A stretch of DNA of 64,000 nucleotides. It comes from Globodera rostochiensis (taxonomy: Eukaryota > Nematoda > Chromadorea > Rhabditida > Heteroderidae). The first letter of the stretch is position 1; each line of letters begins with the position of its first letter. This document shows, piece after piece, positions 1 through 15,427 of this stretch. Position numbers and translations under genes: made by a program. A model generated the notes under the pieces. It saw only the letters and a program-made list of their open reading frames with translations, was not told the origin of the DNA and did no database searches. The DNA is taken from the NCBI GenBank assembly GCA_018350325.1, contig JAEVLN010000002.1, positions 3,498,295 to 3,562,294 of the forward strand. The letters run 5' to 3'.

Positions 1-923
1 AATAAAGGTACAGCACTTATCACTGGTTAAAGAAATTATTAATATAATTGATTTCGATATGCACAAATATTTATTTGCATTTTTCATCAGAAACGGCAGC
101 CAAAAATCAATTTGTTCTGAATCCGCCAAATTCCCATTTTATATAGCTTCACGGATTTTGAGGCTTACTGAGCCTTCACGAGTCAGGACAAAATCCCTAA
201 TAAGCCAAAAGCGGTTTGAATTTTTGACCAAAACCGGCAATAAGGCAACCTGCAAAATGTGCCGGTAGGCTATTATGATTGCTTCCTATATATTATATTG
301 ATTATAATAAGCGTAGAACACGAACCCGAACTCGGATTTTCTGAATGTCGAACCCAAAACCCGAATTCAAACAATTTTCGAAAATGGAATTTATATAAAT
401 TTTATATGCATGAACACAAAAAGGTTAAAACCTTCAAAAAATGCATCATAAGTTTGTAATAATAAGAAAACAAAGCAAATTCAATCGTTAAAGGGGTCGA
501 AATGTGCAATATAAAAAATTTGTCAACCAAAAAAATAGAGTTCATTTTGACTTTCGAAAAATGTTCGAATTCAGTGTTCGATTCAAAATCCGAGCTCGGA
601 TTCGTGTTTACGCATATTTTTATTTTTTCGTCGGGACCCCAATTCTGCACCATTGCCCAATCAAAACAATTCGTAAATATTTCTAAAATTCCGCATGACA
701 GGACCGTACCTAGAAATTTTTTCGAGTGGGTCTCATTTGTCAGAGTAAGAAGCCAACCGCGTTATTCTTTCTGTCCACATTTTTCTTTACGTATATAAAA
801 ATACGACAAAGTAAAACATTTACTAAAAGCCAGAAAGCAAAGAGGCCAGGCCAGCAATGGATAACACAAAACGGGAATCCACAATAGGAAAATCTCCGTC
901 CATCTCACAAAAAAACGTTGCGG
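1..923. repeat. Non-coding flank with an inverted-repeat (MITE-like) element at about 300-640
   Basis: No gene was recognised here. Two arms face each other: one begins near 309 (CGTAGAACACGAA, then AACTCGGA) and its inverted partner ends near 625 (CCGAGCTCGGATTCGTG). The same left-end sequence recurs near 33467 and 56620, and the right end near 39235, so this is a dispersed family. The string at 187-211 (GGACAAAATCCCTAATAAGC) reappears inverted near 55805. From about 640 to 923 I see nothing except the probable 3' side of the KRI1 gene. Confidence 0.5.
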
Positions 924-3305
<2,382 letters not shown>

Positions 3306-3349
3306 CTAAAGTTTACAATCAGATCAGCTTAATTTGGACCCGAATCTGG

Positions 3350-3950
3350 TCGAGATAAACTAGTTTCTATAGGTTTTTCTGGTCGTAGAATCCGAATCCG
3401 GCCTCCGTTTTGACCAATTCCGAAGCCCGGACCTGAATTCGAACTTTTTTTGAAAATGCCATTTTGGAATTTCTATCTTATATGGGTCTGGAACGAAACC
3501 GAGCAATTCATATACCAATCGACTCCTCTCTAAACCTAACGCACGAAAAGTTAAACAGTAAGGTGGAAAATAGCAGCCAAAGTACCGCACACTCGACTAC
3601 GGCGGCCAGTAGGTGGGGCGAGACTCCGGGCTCCAGAAGAAGTCCGCGCTTGACCCGGCTGGGTGTCTCGCGCGCGCCCGCTCCGCGGGTCCCCGCGCGC
3701 TCGCCCCCCAGTGGCGCTCGTCAGACTTCTTCCTCCGCCCTCCGTCTCGCCCCACTACTTGCTCCGTCATCGCATGCTCGCTGTTGGCGGGCCGTTACAC
3801 GGCCTTTCATTTGGTGAATTTAAGAAAAAATGGCCTTTTCAAAAAAAAAGTTCGAATTCCGGTCCGGGCTTCGGAATTGATCGAAACGGAGGTCAGATTC
3901 GGATTCTACGACCAGAAAAACCTATAGAAACTAGTTTATCTCGACATTGA
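3350..3950. repeat. Foldback element, arms of about 115 bp
   Basis: The arm at about 3352-3470 is repeated inverted at about 3828-3946; both contain CTAGTTTCTATAGGTTTTTC and a degenerate AATCCGAATC...CCAATTCCGAA stretch. The centre (3640-3730) is very GC-rich. The same arm sequence, more diverged, recurs at about 37095-37165 and 37535-37610, also as an inverted pair. The element lies immediately upstream of the first KRI1 exon found. Confidence 0.7.
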
Positions 3951-4586
3951 ACACTAAATTTTTTTTTTCAAAAAGGGGGGGAACCATCTAAATAATACCC
4001 CAAAGTTGTTTTGACCAATTTTGATTAATCGATATTCAAAACGTAAAAAAAACTAATACGTCAGATTCTTGTAGGTTTTTATGAGCACGTACCACGGATG
4101 TAACCGGATGCCGGATTTCCGGACATTTTTGGGTCCGGCATGCCGGAGCTTTAGGTGTCGGTTTATTTTATTCTTCCCCTCAAAGAAAGCCAGAATTTAT
4201 TCAAAAATAAGGCAGATTTACCTGAAAAAGAAAATAAAGAGAAAATTATGATTTATGCATATCAAATGTTTGATGTGAATTACTCTAGGGGTGTCATAAG
4301 TCCAAAGCAAAATAAAGGACAAGATAAAGAAATAAACGTTTTTTTTTTGAGATTTTCGCTTTATCTTAACATAACGCCAACCGCAATGCTAAATTTAATC
4401 GCCTTTCCGGCGTTAAGTTAATGCGTAATCTCTGACAATCGACTTTTGCATTTTGAGCGATTTCATCACAAAAAGCGTTTGTTCTTGCAGCCCGCACTTA
4501 CAAATTAGCCCTTTTTGGTTCAGAATTTGGTTGTTTGTTTGGTTCCATTTGAAACTTCTGACCATTCATTTACAAATTGTGCAAAG
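3951..4586. other. Intergenic region between KRI1 and WBP2
   Basis: No coding segment was recognised. A short CG-rich palindromic patch (CCGGATTTCCGGACA...GTCCGGCATGCCGG, about 4105-4147) could be a remnant of a small inverted-repeat element. The last 100 bp before 4587 should hold the promoter or 5' leader of the WBP2-like gene; no specific motif was seen. Confidence 0.4.
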
Positions 4587-6210
4587 ATGTCGTTGAACAC
4601 CGCAAATACGCCGGACGGGCGCGGTGTTATCATCTACAATGGTGAAATGTGAGGAGTTTGGGGGTTGGGTGCGCTTTATTTTTGCATAATTTTTGTTTTA
4701 CAGAATTTTGCTCTTCGTCCGCGAGGTCAATCTTTCGTTTGACAAATGCACAAACGCCGAATTTAAAGGCACCAAGAAGGGCAACCTTTATCTGACTTCG
4801 CACAGAGTTTGTTTATGAGCGCAATCCCTAAACAAAACAATTCCGAATGATTTCGACAAAAGAATTAAGAGATGAAAATGAAAAAAAGCAAATAATATTT
4901 TATTTAGCTGGATGTGTTGGCTAAATAGCGGTTTTTGTGTATTTTTGTTAAGATCATTTTCAATAACACCGCGACGGCTTCTCCCAGCAATTTCAAATCG
5001 ATTTCGATGCCTTTCGGATGCCTTCGCAATGTGAAATTGGAACAGCCCATTTTTGGTGCCAATTATTTGGCGGGCGAATTAATTGCACAAGCGGAGGGCA
5101 ATTGGGAGGGGCAGGCCAATTGGAAGCTGACGTTTAATCGGGGCGGATGCATCGATTTTGGACAGGCATTGCTCAAGACCAGCGACATGGGTCAGTCGTT
5201 AAACAAACATTCAGCATAATTTTGAGAGTATAGTTTTATACAGGTTGCCACAGGCAAAGGCATCGCAAGAAAAAAATTTCGGGGAGGGGGAGGGAATTAG
5301 GGTGTATTTTTTCTTTTTATTGCATTTTTGTTAAGCTTTGACTCGATTATTAGGAGATTTTCAACCAAGATTTAAAAAATCTGCCTTTTTTGAAGCAATT
5401 TGTTAAAAAAATTGGTCAAAAAATTGCAACAAAACAAAAGGGTCCCTCCTCAGCTATTGTTTTTTTCAAAACGCAAAAAAAGGTAACCTGATTTGCATAA
5501 AGCACCAGGATCAGGCTATCCTGAAATCCGGATTTAAATCTTGGTAAATCCTGCTCCTATTTCCAAAATCCCGATCTGGGGCACTTTTCAAAAATCCATT
5601 CTCTACTTCCTAAATCAATTAATATTTAGCCAATAATTTCTGTCCTCGCCCTGCAAATGCGCCACCGCCGTACGCGCCACCGCCGGGCGCTTACTATTCG
5701 CCTCCGCCCACTTATTATTGGACTGGAGGCCAATGTAACGGCTATCAGGCGCCCGTCCACGCATTTCCGGAACAACCTCCGCGTAAATGAATTTTACAAA
5801 ATTACAATAAAAAACTTATTAAGCGGAAAGTGTATTCATGTACGAGCAGCCGCCTCCTTACGCTGGGATTGGGCCAGTGTCTGGCCCTAATCCGGCACCT
5901 TATCCGACGAGCCCCCCCTCGGGGTATCCTCCGCAACAAATTCAGGCGCGTTTTATGCGGGAGGGAGGAAAAAAAAAAGGCTTTTTTCAATAGAAAATGT
6001 CGATTTCCCCCTTCCGGGCCTATTTAAAGCGCCTTTGAACAGATCGGTCAGCAACCGCAGTCGTACAGTTCCCCATCCGCCCCGCCGGCATACTATCCAT
6101 CAGCTCATGGCGATGGTTGTAGCAGTAACAATATGGCTCCTTATCCGGCCGCGCCGTTGCCCTCATACAATCAGGCAACTGAAATGCCACAGAAGCCCAA
6201 GGTCGAGTGA
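4587..6210 (+). CDS. WBP2: WW domain-binding protein 2 (GRAM domain, PPxY) homologue
   Basis: Six exons: 4587-4648, 4704-4806, 4953-5190, 5630-5782, 5824-5945 and 6043-6210, giving 281 codons (the human protein has 261). Residues 1-120 match the GRAM-like domain of WBP2: GRGVIIYNGE, EFKGTKKGNLYLTSHRIIF, then QPIFGANYLAGEL and a WEGQANWKLTF stretch ending CIDFGQ. The rest is a proline/tyrosine-rich tail with two PPPY motifs, the class of ligand bound by WW domains of YAP- and NEDD4-type proteins. WBP2 is a small adaptor and transcriptional co-activator in Hippo and steroid-receptor signalling. The last intron (5946-6042) only works in frame as GC-AG (TTCAG|GCGCGT). An AATAAA near 6346 could be the poly(A) signal. 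Confidence 0.9.
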
Positions 6211-6950
6211 AGTGTGCAGAAGAGAGGACACAGCACGAAAGTGTGATCCTATTTGACCATTCCACGTTACGACGATCACATCACAAATGAATGGACTTTT
6301 ATGTCTCTTTGATCAGTCTTCTCAACATTTTTCTTCCGTATAACAATAAAAAATGGCATGGTGAAAACTAGATGTATGAGAGGGGATGCATTCCTACCGT
6401 CATTCCGAGAACATTCGGTGGCTGATTTAAATTTTATGAATTTTATTTTGTCATTCTGTTTACAAAATTGTTGGTCTTTATTTCGTTTTTCGATAATGCC
6501 ATTTGAAGAAAAGGGGAATAGGGCGAGGGGCGGGGAGGAAAAGGAATAGTAAAAATAAAACAAAATAACGCAACAAGACAAGTAACATTGGCCATTTATT
6601 GGCTTCCCATTTGGGTGCTTCGCCCGGGCATGGTTTATTTATTTTTCTGTTCACTGATTTTTGCTTTAATTTGTACTGACCTTTTTATTTTAATGAGGGT
6701 AAATGAAAATCCAGAAAATGCATTGGACAGAAGAAAGGCGCTTAAAGCTGTTCGTCAGAAAAGATGTTTTTTGAATGAATGTGGTGGGTGGTATATGAAG
6801 AATTTTGAAAATTTGCATGCTTTTTTAGCATACACTACCTTTTTTCATGATTACCCTTTTGTTCATTATTTATTGTTTTTAACCGTTTCGGCATGCACTA
6901 AGTCACTGATCCATTCGAATTGTTGTTCCGCAATCTCTTCAGCCTCACCC
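6211..6950. other. Region between WBP2 and the Q/N/S-rich gene
   Basis: Contains the WBP2 3' end and the upstream region of the next gene. A 218-codon open frame (from 6588) runs through into the first exon of the Q/N/S-rich gene, but its upstream part has no recognisable composition and is crossed by a good splice acceptor (CTCTTCAG, about 6941). I treat it as leader or promoter. Confidence 0.4.
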
Positions 6951-9900
6951 ATGGCGCAACACCAGCTGCCCCTGAACAGTTTGGGTGCCGGGGGTGGAGG
7001 GGGCGTAGCAGCTGACGACGAGACGGGCGGGAACAATTTTCTCGGTGCTTCTTCGTCCGGAACGTATGAGGGGGACCTGGCGAACAACAACCACCTTATT
7101 CACCCTCACGGCAACTCTTTCCATGGCCATCAACAGACAGTGGCCTTCACATCGCCCCCTCCTTACAGGAACCACCACCAGAATCAGGTTTTACTTTTTT
7201 TTTTCCCCATTTTGTTTTCCTTTGCAAAACAAATCCTTTTCTAACCTCTAATTTTTCATTGTATTTCTGTTCTAAAACATTACAGGTTGGGAACGGATAC
7301 AAATAAACACATGAATGAGAATACATTTAATAACGCCAATTTTAACTAAATTGTCAGAGTGATATGATCAAAAAATAACCCATTAACTGGGACTTTTCTC
7401 TCTGGCCGACCCTAAACCCAAATGAAAATCCTGAAAAACCTCGCCCGATTTGGGAAACCCGAAATGTGATTCCAGAAATCGCCTGCTTGGTGTTTTTGAT
7501 GTTGTGAGGTTTTGGATAATCTTCTGGAATTTGATCAATAATTCATTTAACTTTTTCCCTCTTCAACACAATTGTTTTAATGGATTAACGCAATTTTATC
7601 CCATTGCTTTTTCAGGACGGCCATTGCTTCGTTGGCTCAAGCGCAGCGACGACGAGCAGTGACCACACCTCCGTCCATCCTCCGCCTCTCTCCGGATCTC
7701 TTCCGCCGATTACCTCACTCGGAAAACGCTCATTGCACGACCACAACAATCCCTCGCAACAATTGAACTGTTTCGGCGATGTTGATGGGCAACAACAGCA
7801 CACTTCTACTTCGTCCAGCACCGCCGCCGTCGTCAATCCCACTACTCAGATGTACAGCAGGAACCACCAGCAACAGCAAAACTCGAGCGGTGCTAGCAGT
7901 AGCGTCTGTTCACCCGCGTCTCCGTTTCCGTCCGCCAGTGGACCGGGCAGTGGAGGCAGCAGCAGTGTAAGAACGCCGATGCAACAGCAACAGCAAATGC
8001 GAGTGTTTCAGCATCAAAGCAATGGTAATGGCGGCAACGAGTTTAGTCCGATGGGCCGAATGGGCGGCAGTGTCGGACAGCAACACCAGCATTCGTTTCG
8101 ACAGAAACAGCAGTATGGCAGCGCAACAGCAACAAATGCCGTGAAGGCATCTTCATCGATGATGGCTGAGAATCACCACTACCCTCCTCACCAGCCGCAA
8201 ATTGTTCTTGCTTTTTCTGAAAAATTTTATATAATAGGTTTATTAATTATGCTATTTTTTAAAAATTCTTTTCTTAAATTTAATTGCACATTCAGCAGAA
8301 GAAAATGCCATCGCCCGCATTCTCATTTCACGGGTTGAGCAACAACAATAACCATAACAATGCCAATTCGATGATGTCCTCTAACCCCGGCTCAATAATT
8401 TCGGCTCCGCCAGAGTCGCCGTTGTCCGTCCACTCCATGAACAATAACAACAGCAACAACAGATCGCCGCCAGTGCGGAGTAATTACTCCCTTCAGCGGA
8501 TGTTGGTCAACTCGGCCTCCACAACACCACCCGATCAGCACGTGCCGATGCCGAGCAGTCAGCAAAGCTACGGCAATGGGAACGACGGACCAAGTGGAGA
8601 GAATGCCGGCGGGGTTGACAGTGAGCAACAGTCCAATTCATCCTCATCATTGCTGATGCTGTTGACGGATGAGCAGCAGGTTTGAAATGGATATGCAGTT
8701 CCGTTTTTAGGGGGGGGGAATTTCCCCCCCCCCGAAATGAAATTTCACAAAAAAAAACAAGAGGGGGACCCTATTGTTTTTCACTTTTACAATTTTTTGA
8801 CTATTTTTTCAACAAATTCAAAATCAAAATTTTCTAGACGGCGCCTATCGGCACCGCCGAGCTGCGAGTAAAACGGAAAATGCACCCCCAGAAATCGAGA
8901 AAAATTGCTTAACAAAAATGCAATAAAAAGAAAAAAGTACACCCCTAAGAATCGACTTCCCCCCCCCCCTTCCCGAAAATTTTTTCTAGATACGGCTCTG
9001 GATATGTTGAAATCGGAAATAAGTAAATGTTGAGTTGACCTGCACAGAGATTCCAAAATCGTTTAATTTTGCTTGTCCCTACCCTTTTTGGCCAAGTGCT
9101 TTACGGAGTTCTCCCCGTGTTGAGAACTGCAGCAATTTCCCGTTGTTCAGAATGTTCAAAACGACTCAAAACCATCATCCTTACAACAAAATTCGTTTGG
9201 GTCTAATTCATGCGGAGAAGGCGACGCACTTTTACTGCAAAATCACTCACCGAATCTCAACATCATTAACTCCGCGGGATCGGTGGCAGCGAACGTTGGC
9301 AAGTCAAAACGCACTTGTGCAGCGCGGACAGCGAGGGCAAAAACGTAGGCATTAATTTGGAAATAAATTTATTAAGAAAAATTGCGCAACGCTACATTTC
9401 ATTAATTATTTGACACATTAGAATAAATGCATCAGACATGTACTTAAATCACATTTTTGGGGCTCGAATACCCCAAAACCCTTTAACGCTTCTCGCACAG
9501 TTCCGTCTCCACGACGCAGCCGCTTCCTCAACAGTCCCTGGACACTTTAAGTCCTTCAATTGGTGTCGGGGACGGCGGTCGATTGGCGACCGATGGGCCC
9601 ACTGTGCGGCAACATTTGCAGCAGCAGCAGGCAGCACAGCGGCAACGACAGCAGCATGAGACGATGGTTCGTCGGCTGTGCCAGCAACAGCGGGAGGAGT
9701 CGGTTGGGTGGGGCGGCACGTTTTTAGCGGAAAAGCTGCAGCATCAACACACGAACGCTGCGCAGAGGAGGAGGTGAATTCATTTAGTATTATTTTTAAA
9801 ATATGTTCTCAGAAAATTAATTCACTTTTTATGAAGTCGAATTTTGAGCTGGTTAACATTTCGAAACCTAAAGGTTATTGTTTTAACTCATAAAACATTT

Positions 9901-12900
9901 CTATTGATATTATTTGTAATATTTGCCGTTTTCATGTTTTCTTCCGGCCCTTTTTTATTTCATAAAGCATAAGTTGATAGACAATGCCAGTTTCGGTTCG
10001 ACCTTTAACAATCAACCTCCAGAATATGCGACTGAACATAAATTTCCGACTGTGATAGCTTGTTAAGCTTCTTCGTTTTTTTGTCACATCGATTTATTCC
10101 CTAATCACTATTTAATTTGTTGAGTAAATTCATCCCCCGAAGGCCGCAAATTGAGAGCGCCCCGCCATCTGTGACCACAAACATCGGCGGCCATGGGGGA
10201 CCCTCGCCGTGCTCGTTTCCGACCAGTGGCCCCTCCTCCTCGGCCTCATGCAGCGGCGGGGGCAGCGAACTCCAACTACAACAACTTCTGACGGTTTCTG
10301 CCGCACCCCCTCTCCCACCACTGGCAAATAATTCGGCACTGAAAACGTCGTCCTCCGATTCGTTGACATCTCCATCAAAGCGACGTTCTCGAAAGGCGCC
10401 AGCTGGCGGGACTGCAACAAATATGACAATGGCGCAAACGATTGGGGTCGGCCCATCAACCCCGGGAGCATCTTCAGCGGACGCATTGGCCAGTACCATT
10501 GCGTAAGTAAAGACCGTTTAAGCATCGGGCGGATATGTGCTACCCTCACTCTGTTCTTCCAATTGCTTTCGGGAGTAAAACTAAAAATTTGTCTATTTTT
10601 GAAATATTTTTTTATTTATGTACCTCTTTCGTTTTTTTGTGGTTTAATGAATTTTATTACTGGATTTTCTGGGTTTGTGCAGTTCTGTCGCTTCCGGAGG
10701 TGGTAGCTTTGAGTTCGAGAAGGCCATTGGCACGTCGCCCCTTCCGTCATCGTTGTCTATTTCCGCTGGCACTTTGCTACCTTCCGGCGACTGCTCTTCG
10801 AATTTGATGGCATCGGCTGCCGGCGGCATTGGTTCGAGCACTTCTTCCCAACCTCAGCAACTGATAACTTCGCCTGGCGTAAAGAGACGTCGTACCCAAC
10901 AGCAAACACAAGCGGTCACAGCCATAGTAAACGCATTGGCACAATCGCCGGTGACAACCGAGCAGCAAATGCCGCCAAATCTGCTGCTTCATCCCTCTGG
11001 TGGAGTTTCCGTCGGAGATGCGTCGTTGCACCAACTGCAACAACAGCCATCGATGGGCATAGGCGGCGGATCAACGCAACACAACGAGCAAATTGTGAGT
11101 GAATGGTTGGGATACGTTTGGAAATGTTAGCATTGGTAGAATTGGTTATAGACAACCCACCCATCACCTTCTTCAATTTAGGGAAAAATCATCGTTTAAT
11201 TTAGGGAGAATATTTAATTTCAGTCCTACGTTCTTTTTTTAGTTTAGCGTGGAGTTGTGACGTAAATGAACAAAAATTGTTTCTTCTCTTAGGGTCTAAC
11301 AAAATCTCACGGTTTTGGTATGGGGGAACTGTGGGGAATTGGCTTTTCAGGGCCGTGCGAAAATTTTAACCATTTTTGTAGCGTAATTTTGTTTAAGACC
11401 GCTCCTTCACAATGCCGAATACACGTGCAAAATCCGCCACAAACTCATGGAGACTTTCCGCCTACCGGCACCAAAATCCAGGTGGTGCACATGCAACCGC
11501 CAGCCGCTGTTCACCACCATCGTCACCAGCAAATGACGCCGATGTCTGATAATGTGTCCTCGTCTCAGCAACAGGCAAACAAACTTTGTTAAAATATCAG
11601 CGATTAGCATTGGTTTATTGTTGTAAAGCTTCGAAAAGACAGTTCAACGAGCGTTTTTTAATTTAATCATATCTCCAATCACCGTCACAGGTTGTCGCTG
11701 CTCGTTCGATGTCGGCGCGTCTTTCAACATTACGACCCGCGTTCGATCACCACCATTTGCCCTCTTCCTCAACTTCCTTCGACTTCCATTCGGCCACTGC
11801 CAGAGCCCACAGTAGCAACAACAACAACAACGAAAACGTTCTCCAAAACGCCTCTTCGATTACGGAACTGGCTTCTTTGACAGCCACTGGCGGTGGACAC
11901 ACTCAAGAATTGAGCCATCATTCTTCGCCAAGGACAGTTGCACCTCCCTATTCGCCATATCATCACCACCCCGCCACAACAACAGAAATTCGTGCAAGTC
12001 GCACCTTCTCCACTTCCCCACCATCAAAATCCGCAGCAAATCCCATTTATTACGCCCACAGTGCAAACGCCTCACCAATATGGCAACACGATGGGGCCAA
12101 AACAACAGTCACCATCAAATTCATATCAGTACAATCATCAACAACAGCAACTGCAACACCAAAACTTGCAGGTAATGTTGTAAATTTACGAATATCATGA
12201 ACCGATTCTCATACAAATTCTATCTCGTGCTTAGCCATCCGCCACCGGCTTTAAGCATCCTCCACAGCCCTTCCTTAGTCACTTTTCTCCAAGCAACAAC
12301 ATCACTAACCACAACAACGGCAGACCTTTCCGCAGTTTTCCACAACATTATGCCCGTCAACAGCAGCAGATGGCCTTAGACGACTGCTCGCCGATTCCTC
12401 CGCCCCAACCTCCGTCGTCCATGTCTGGCGATCATTTCCCAGCCCAGTCGCCGGCACAGCATCCATCAACATCGTCATCCCCATCGACGGCGGCTATTTT
12501 ACTGGCACCGAATCACCAACAACAAGATGGCGGCGCTGTCCTTCCAATTGTTACTCCGCAGTGTACTCCTCCAAACTCTTCGGTTGGTTTGGCGGCTGGA
12601 ACCGTACCTCAACACCAACAGCAACAACAATTCATGGTACCCACTCAGCCAACACCCCAACAACAACACGCCCAAACCTTTTATCACCATCAACAGCTAC
12701 AACGGTATCAACTTCAGCAACAATTTCCGATGGGTGGAGGTCCGTCACCAGTTTCAAACTTAGCGTCTCACTCGGCTATGGTAAGTGTAGATGCAGTACA
12801 TAAATGGCGAAGGGAGTGGCAGTCGGTTACCCGACCTGGCCAGATGATATCTGTCCAACTGGGGTGTCCGTCCAAGCCCTCACTAAGTTTTACAATCGTC

Positions 12901-14654
12901 ATTCGGCATCATGTTCAGCCGTCATCCAACCATCGTTTTGGTGCTGGATTGCCGGCTCCCGGCTATCCGCCCACTTCTGGATCTGGTGCCATCGCTTCCC
13001 ACAAAATACCGCCGGCCTTTCGCGGTGCTGCTGCTCCACCGCCGCCGCCCTTTGTCTGTCCCGCCCCTCCACCGGTGGCGCTTTCTCAACCGTCGCCGAT
13101 GGGCTCTCCGCTGCCTCAACGAGCGCAGCTTAGCCGTGCACAATTGCTGAGCAGGCATAGTCGTGATGTGGAGGCACGGAAATGCGCGGTGAAGTTGTAT
13201 CATTTGCAGCGGACGATCAAAGCGCTCGTTTATGTTTGTTTGAGTGTTACTTAAAAAGATTTTTCTGAAATTGATTTTTCCCAGAAAAATGGTGCATTAG
13301 CGGACGAATTGGCCCGACTTAATCAGCGCATTTACACAGTGACAGCGGAGCGAAAGTACTTTAAGGCTTTTTTCTGTTTATATTGTCCGACATTTTTGTA
13401 GGATGTTAGCCAAGCGTTTGCAGCATCACGAACGCAACCGAATTCGGCGTATCCAATCACAATATCGGAAAGCAATTGCAGCGGCTTCTGTTAAGCCGAC
13501 AGCTTTTGTCTCTATGAAGAAGGAAGAAACAGAAGAAGCAGGGGAAAGAGATGAGACCGACGGCGGTGGTTGGCGGGAAGAGGGATTTCTCATTGCTGCG
13601 GGCGCCAATGCGGACGAGCCGTTGACGGAACAATCGTTCACTGTTGGCAGCAGTGAAGTAACGGACAGCATTTGCCCAACAACGACATCAATAGTGACAG
13701 CGGAAACACCGACGACAGGAATAGTTGAGGAGGAGGAGGAGCGGAAAATGAGCATCAAATTGGAAGTCGTCGAGCAGGAGCAGCGGGAAGTGACTGACGA
13801 AGCTAACAGCTATTTGGAGAAGGATAAAGATGGTTTGTAATCTAGGAAGTTGAAACTGGTTTAATAGCGGGAATCTCGGGAGTCTTAGGCCAATAGGTAA
13901 TCGTTATATCGCCAAAATAGGAAGATTTTTGTGCATTGTCAGAGTGCGTAGTTTTGCCATATCGACAACACTCGACGATGGCACAAGAAGTGCAGCATCG
14001 CCAACATTGCCTCGTGTCGCAAGTGAAGGAGGAGAAGTGTGAGGAGGCTATGGTTAGCCAACAGCAGCAGAATGAGATCAGCAGCAGTGGTGGTGGTGGT
14101 GGAACAGTCAACGAGGAACAACAGCAGCAACAACAACATCGTCAACACAAACAGCAACAGCCCCAACTTCAGATGCGACTGCGCCCTCGGGCGGCGACTA
14201 GCGGCAACACGACAACCGCATTGCACTACAGCCATAACGCATCGTCATCATCGACGGCGACTGTGCGAGTTTCGCCCGACCAAGGACGTAGTGCACATCA
14301 GAACAACAACAGCAGCAGGTAGACTGGGAGTCCTGGTCTTGGACTCCGTCTGACCTTTGCGAATTTTAAGAAATTCGCTTAATAATCATTTAAATTGTAA
14401 ACGAACCTGAGATTGTTATACGATGCTATTTGAGCATGATTTAAAATAGGAGTGCTGTCGGAAGCAGCAAATCTTCGACCCGAACTCGAATGATGAACTT
14501 ATCGCATCAGACAATGGAATTGCGCAGCAGGAGAAGCCGAAGTTCGGAGCAGAAGGAGGGAAAAATGCGCAACAGCAGCACGGCATCCCAACTCCCGCCG
14601 ACGGAGGCCGTCCTCCTCAACGGTTGCGACGGCATTGGACGGATTCGGCGGTGA
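6951..14654 (+). CDS. Long Q/N/S/P-rich protein with C-terminal coiled coil (possible chromatin or transcription factor)
   Basis: About 17 exons chain in one open frame: 6951-7187, 7616-8203, 8296-8679, 9151-9344, 9501-9773, 9991-10051 (tentative), 10156-10502 (acceptor uncertain), 10683-11094, 11398-11574, 11691-11936, 11986-12171, 12235-12780, 12823-13233, 13285-13355, 13402-13832, 13943-14318 and 14450-14654, roughly 1,700 residues. Nearly all of it is low complexity: poly-Q, poly-N, poly-S, His-rich and Pro-rich runs, with basic patches (KRRSRK, KRRRTQ) that could be nuclear localisation signals. The only ordered-looking part lies at 13140-13460: about 60 residues, including LVYKNGALADELARL and ERKMLAKRLQHHE. 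It resembles the coiled coil of TBRG1, INO80E and TFPT, which is a weak match. GTAAGT at 12781 may mark a 42-bp in-frame intron that could also be retained. The 12-kb to 13-kb joins and exons 6-7 are the least certain. Confidence 0.65.
8700..8995. repeat. Copy of a dispersed repeat carrying a conserved GC hairpin (in an intron)
   Basis: Between two exons of the Q/N/S-rich gene lies an AT-rich repeat with a C/G homopolymer at each side and the palindromic block CGGCGCCTATCGGCACCGCC at about 8839-8858. The same block, in either orientation, recurs near 15906, 17022 (one change), 38306 and 39605 (changed). Confidence 0.7.
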
Positions 14655-15427
14655 CGGGAGAAATATGCGGTTTTATTGACCAACAGAGGAAAAAGTTGAC
14701 ACCTAACGTTTAAATGGATAGGAAGGAATAACTGTGCTTTCATATCTCTTTTTTCTCAACATAGGCGTATATCGCTAGACATATGATTTTAAAGAAAAAT
14801 ACAAAAAATCGATCCCGATCAACGAATTCCTACCGACCAAATCTCTCTTGTTTTTTTCTAGTCCTATCTTTTCGTCTTTTTCTCATAGAATACTTATTTT
14901 CATACTCGTTGTCAACATATTACTGTATTCCCTCTGATGATGCCAACTGATTTTGACAATTTCGCACATATATTAACTAGGGATACGGTTCGGTCCGTAC
15001 TCAGGCGATTTGGACACCGCTGGTGGGGCAATTTCAGGCGTTTAGCTTCTGTATTGGAAGCGTGTCGTCCCGAACCGGGCAGGACTGGGCTGTTATTCGA
15101 CCCGCATGTAAAAAAATGTCTGTTTTTACGATGCAAGATATTTCTGCCACGGACATAAATTGTGTTAAACGTCCTTCTGATGCTAAATGTACTCCCAACT
15201 TATTTTTTTATTTGTATTCACTTTTTTGTGTATTGTGCGTGCACCCCTCCCTCACCCCCTCTTCCGCTGATGATCCTCAACTCTCATCCCCCTCCCCCGT
15301 CCTTTGTATGTTTTCCACTTTACTCTCAATCCAGGTTCTTATCCTCATCACCGAAACAAACATTTGTAAATGATTAAATGACATTTTTTAACGAATAAAA
15401 AAATAAAATAAAATGAGCAATAGGCGC
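14655..15427. other. Probable 3' UTR and intergenic DNA
   Basis: Follows the stop codon of the Q/N/S-rich gene. No further coding frame was recognised. Overlapping AATAAA hexamers at about 15394-15415 are candidate poly(A) signals, just before a hAT-like element. A pyrimidine-rich stretch lies at 15240-15340. Confidence 0.4.

Noticed and set aside
6588..6950. N-terminal extension with hydrophobic segments in front of the Q/N/S-rich protein
   Set aside because: It is open by chance in the same frame. Composition is unlike the rest, and a splice acceptor precedes the preferred start codon at 6951.
14937..15373. Small open frames past the Q/N/S-rich gene
   Set aside because: No family resemblance, no consistent splice partners, and position immediately before AATAAA signals; best explained as 3' UTR.
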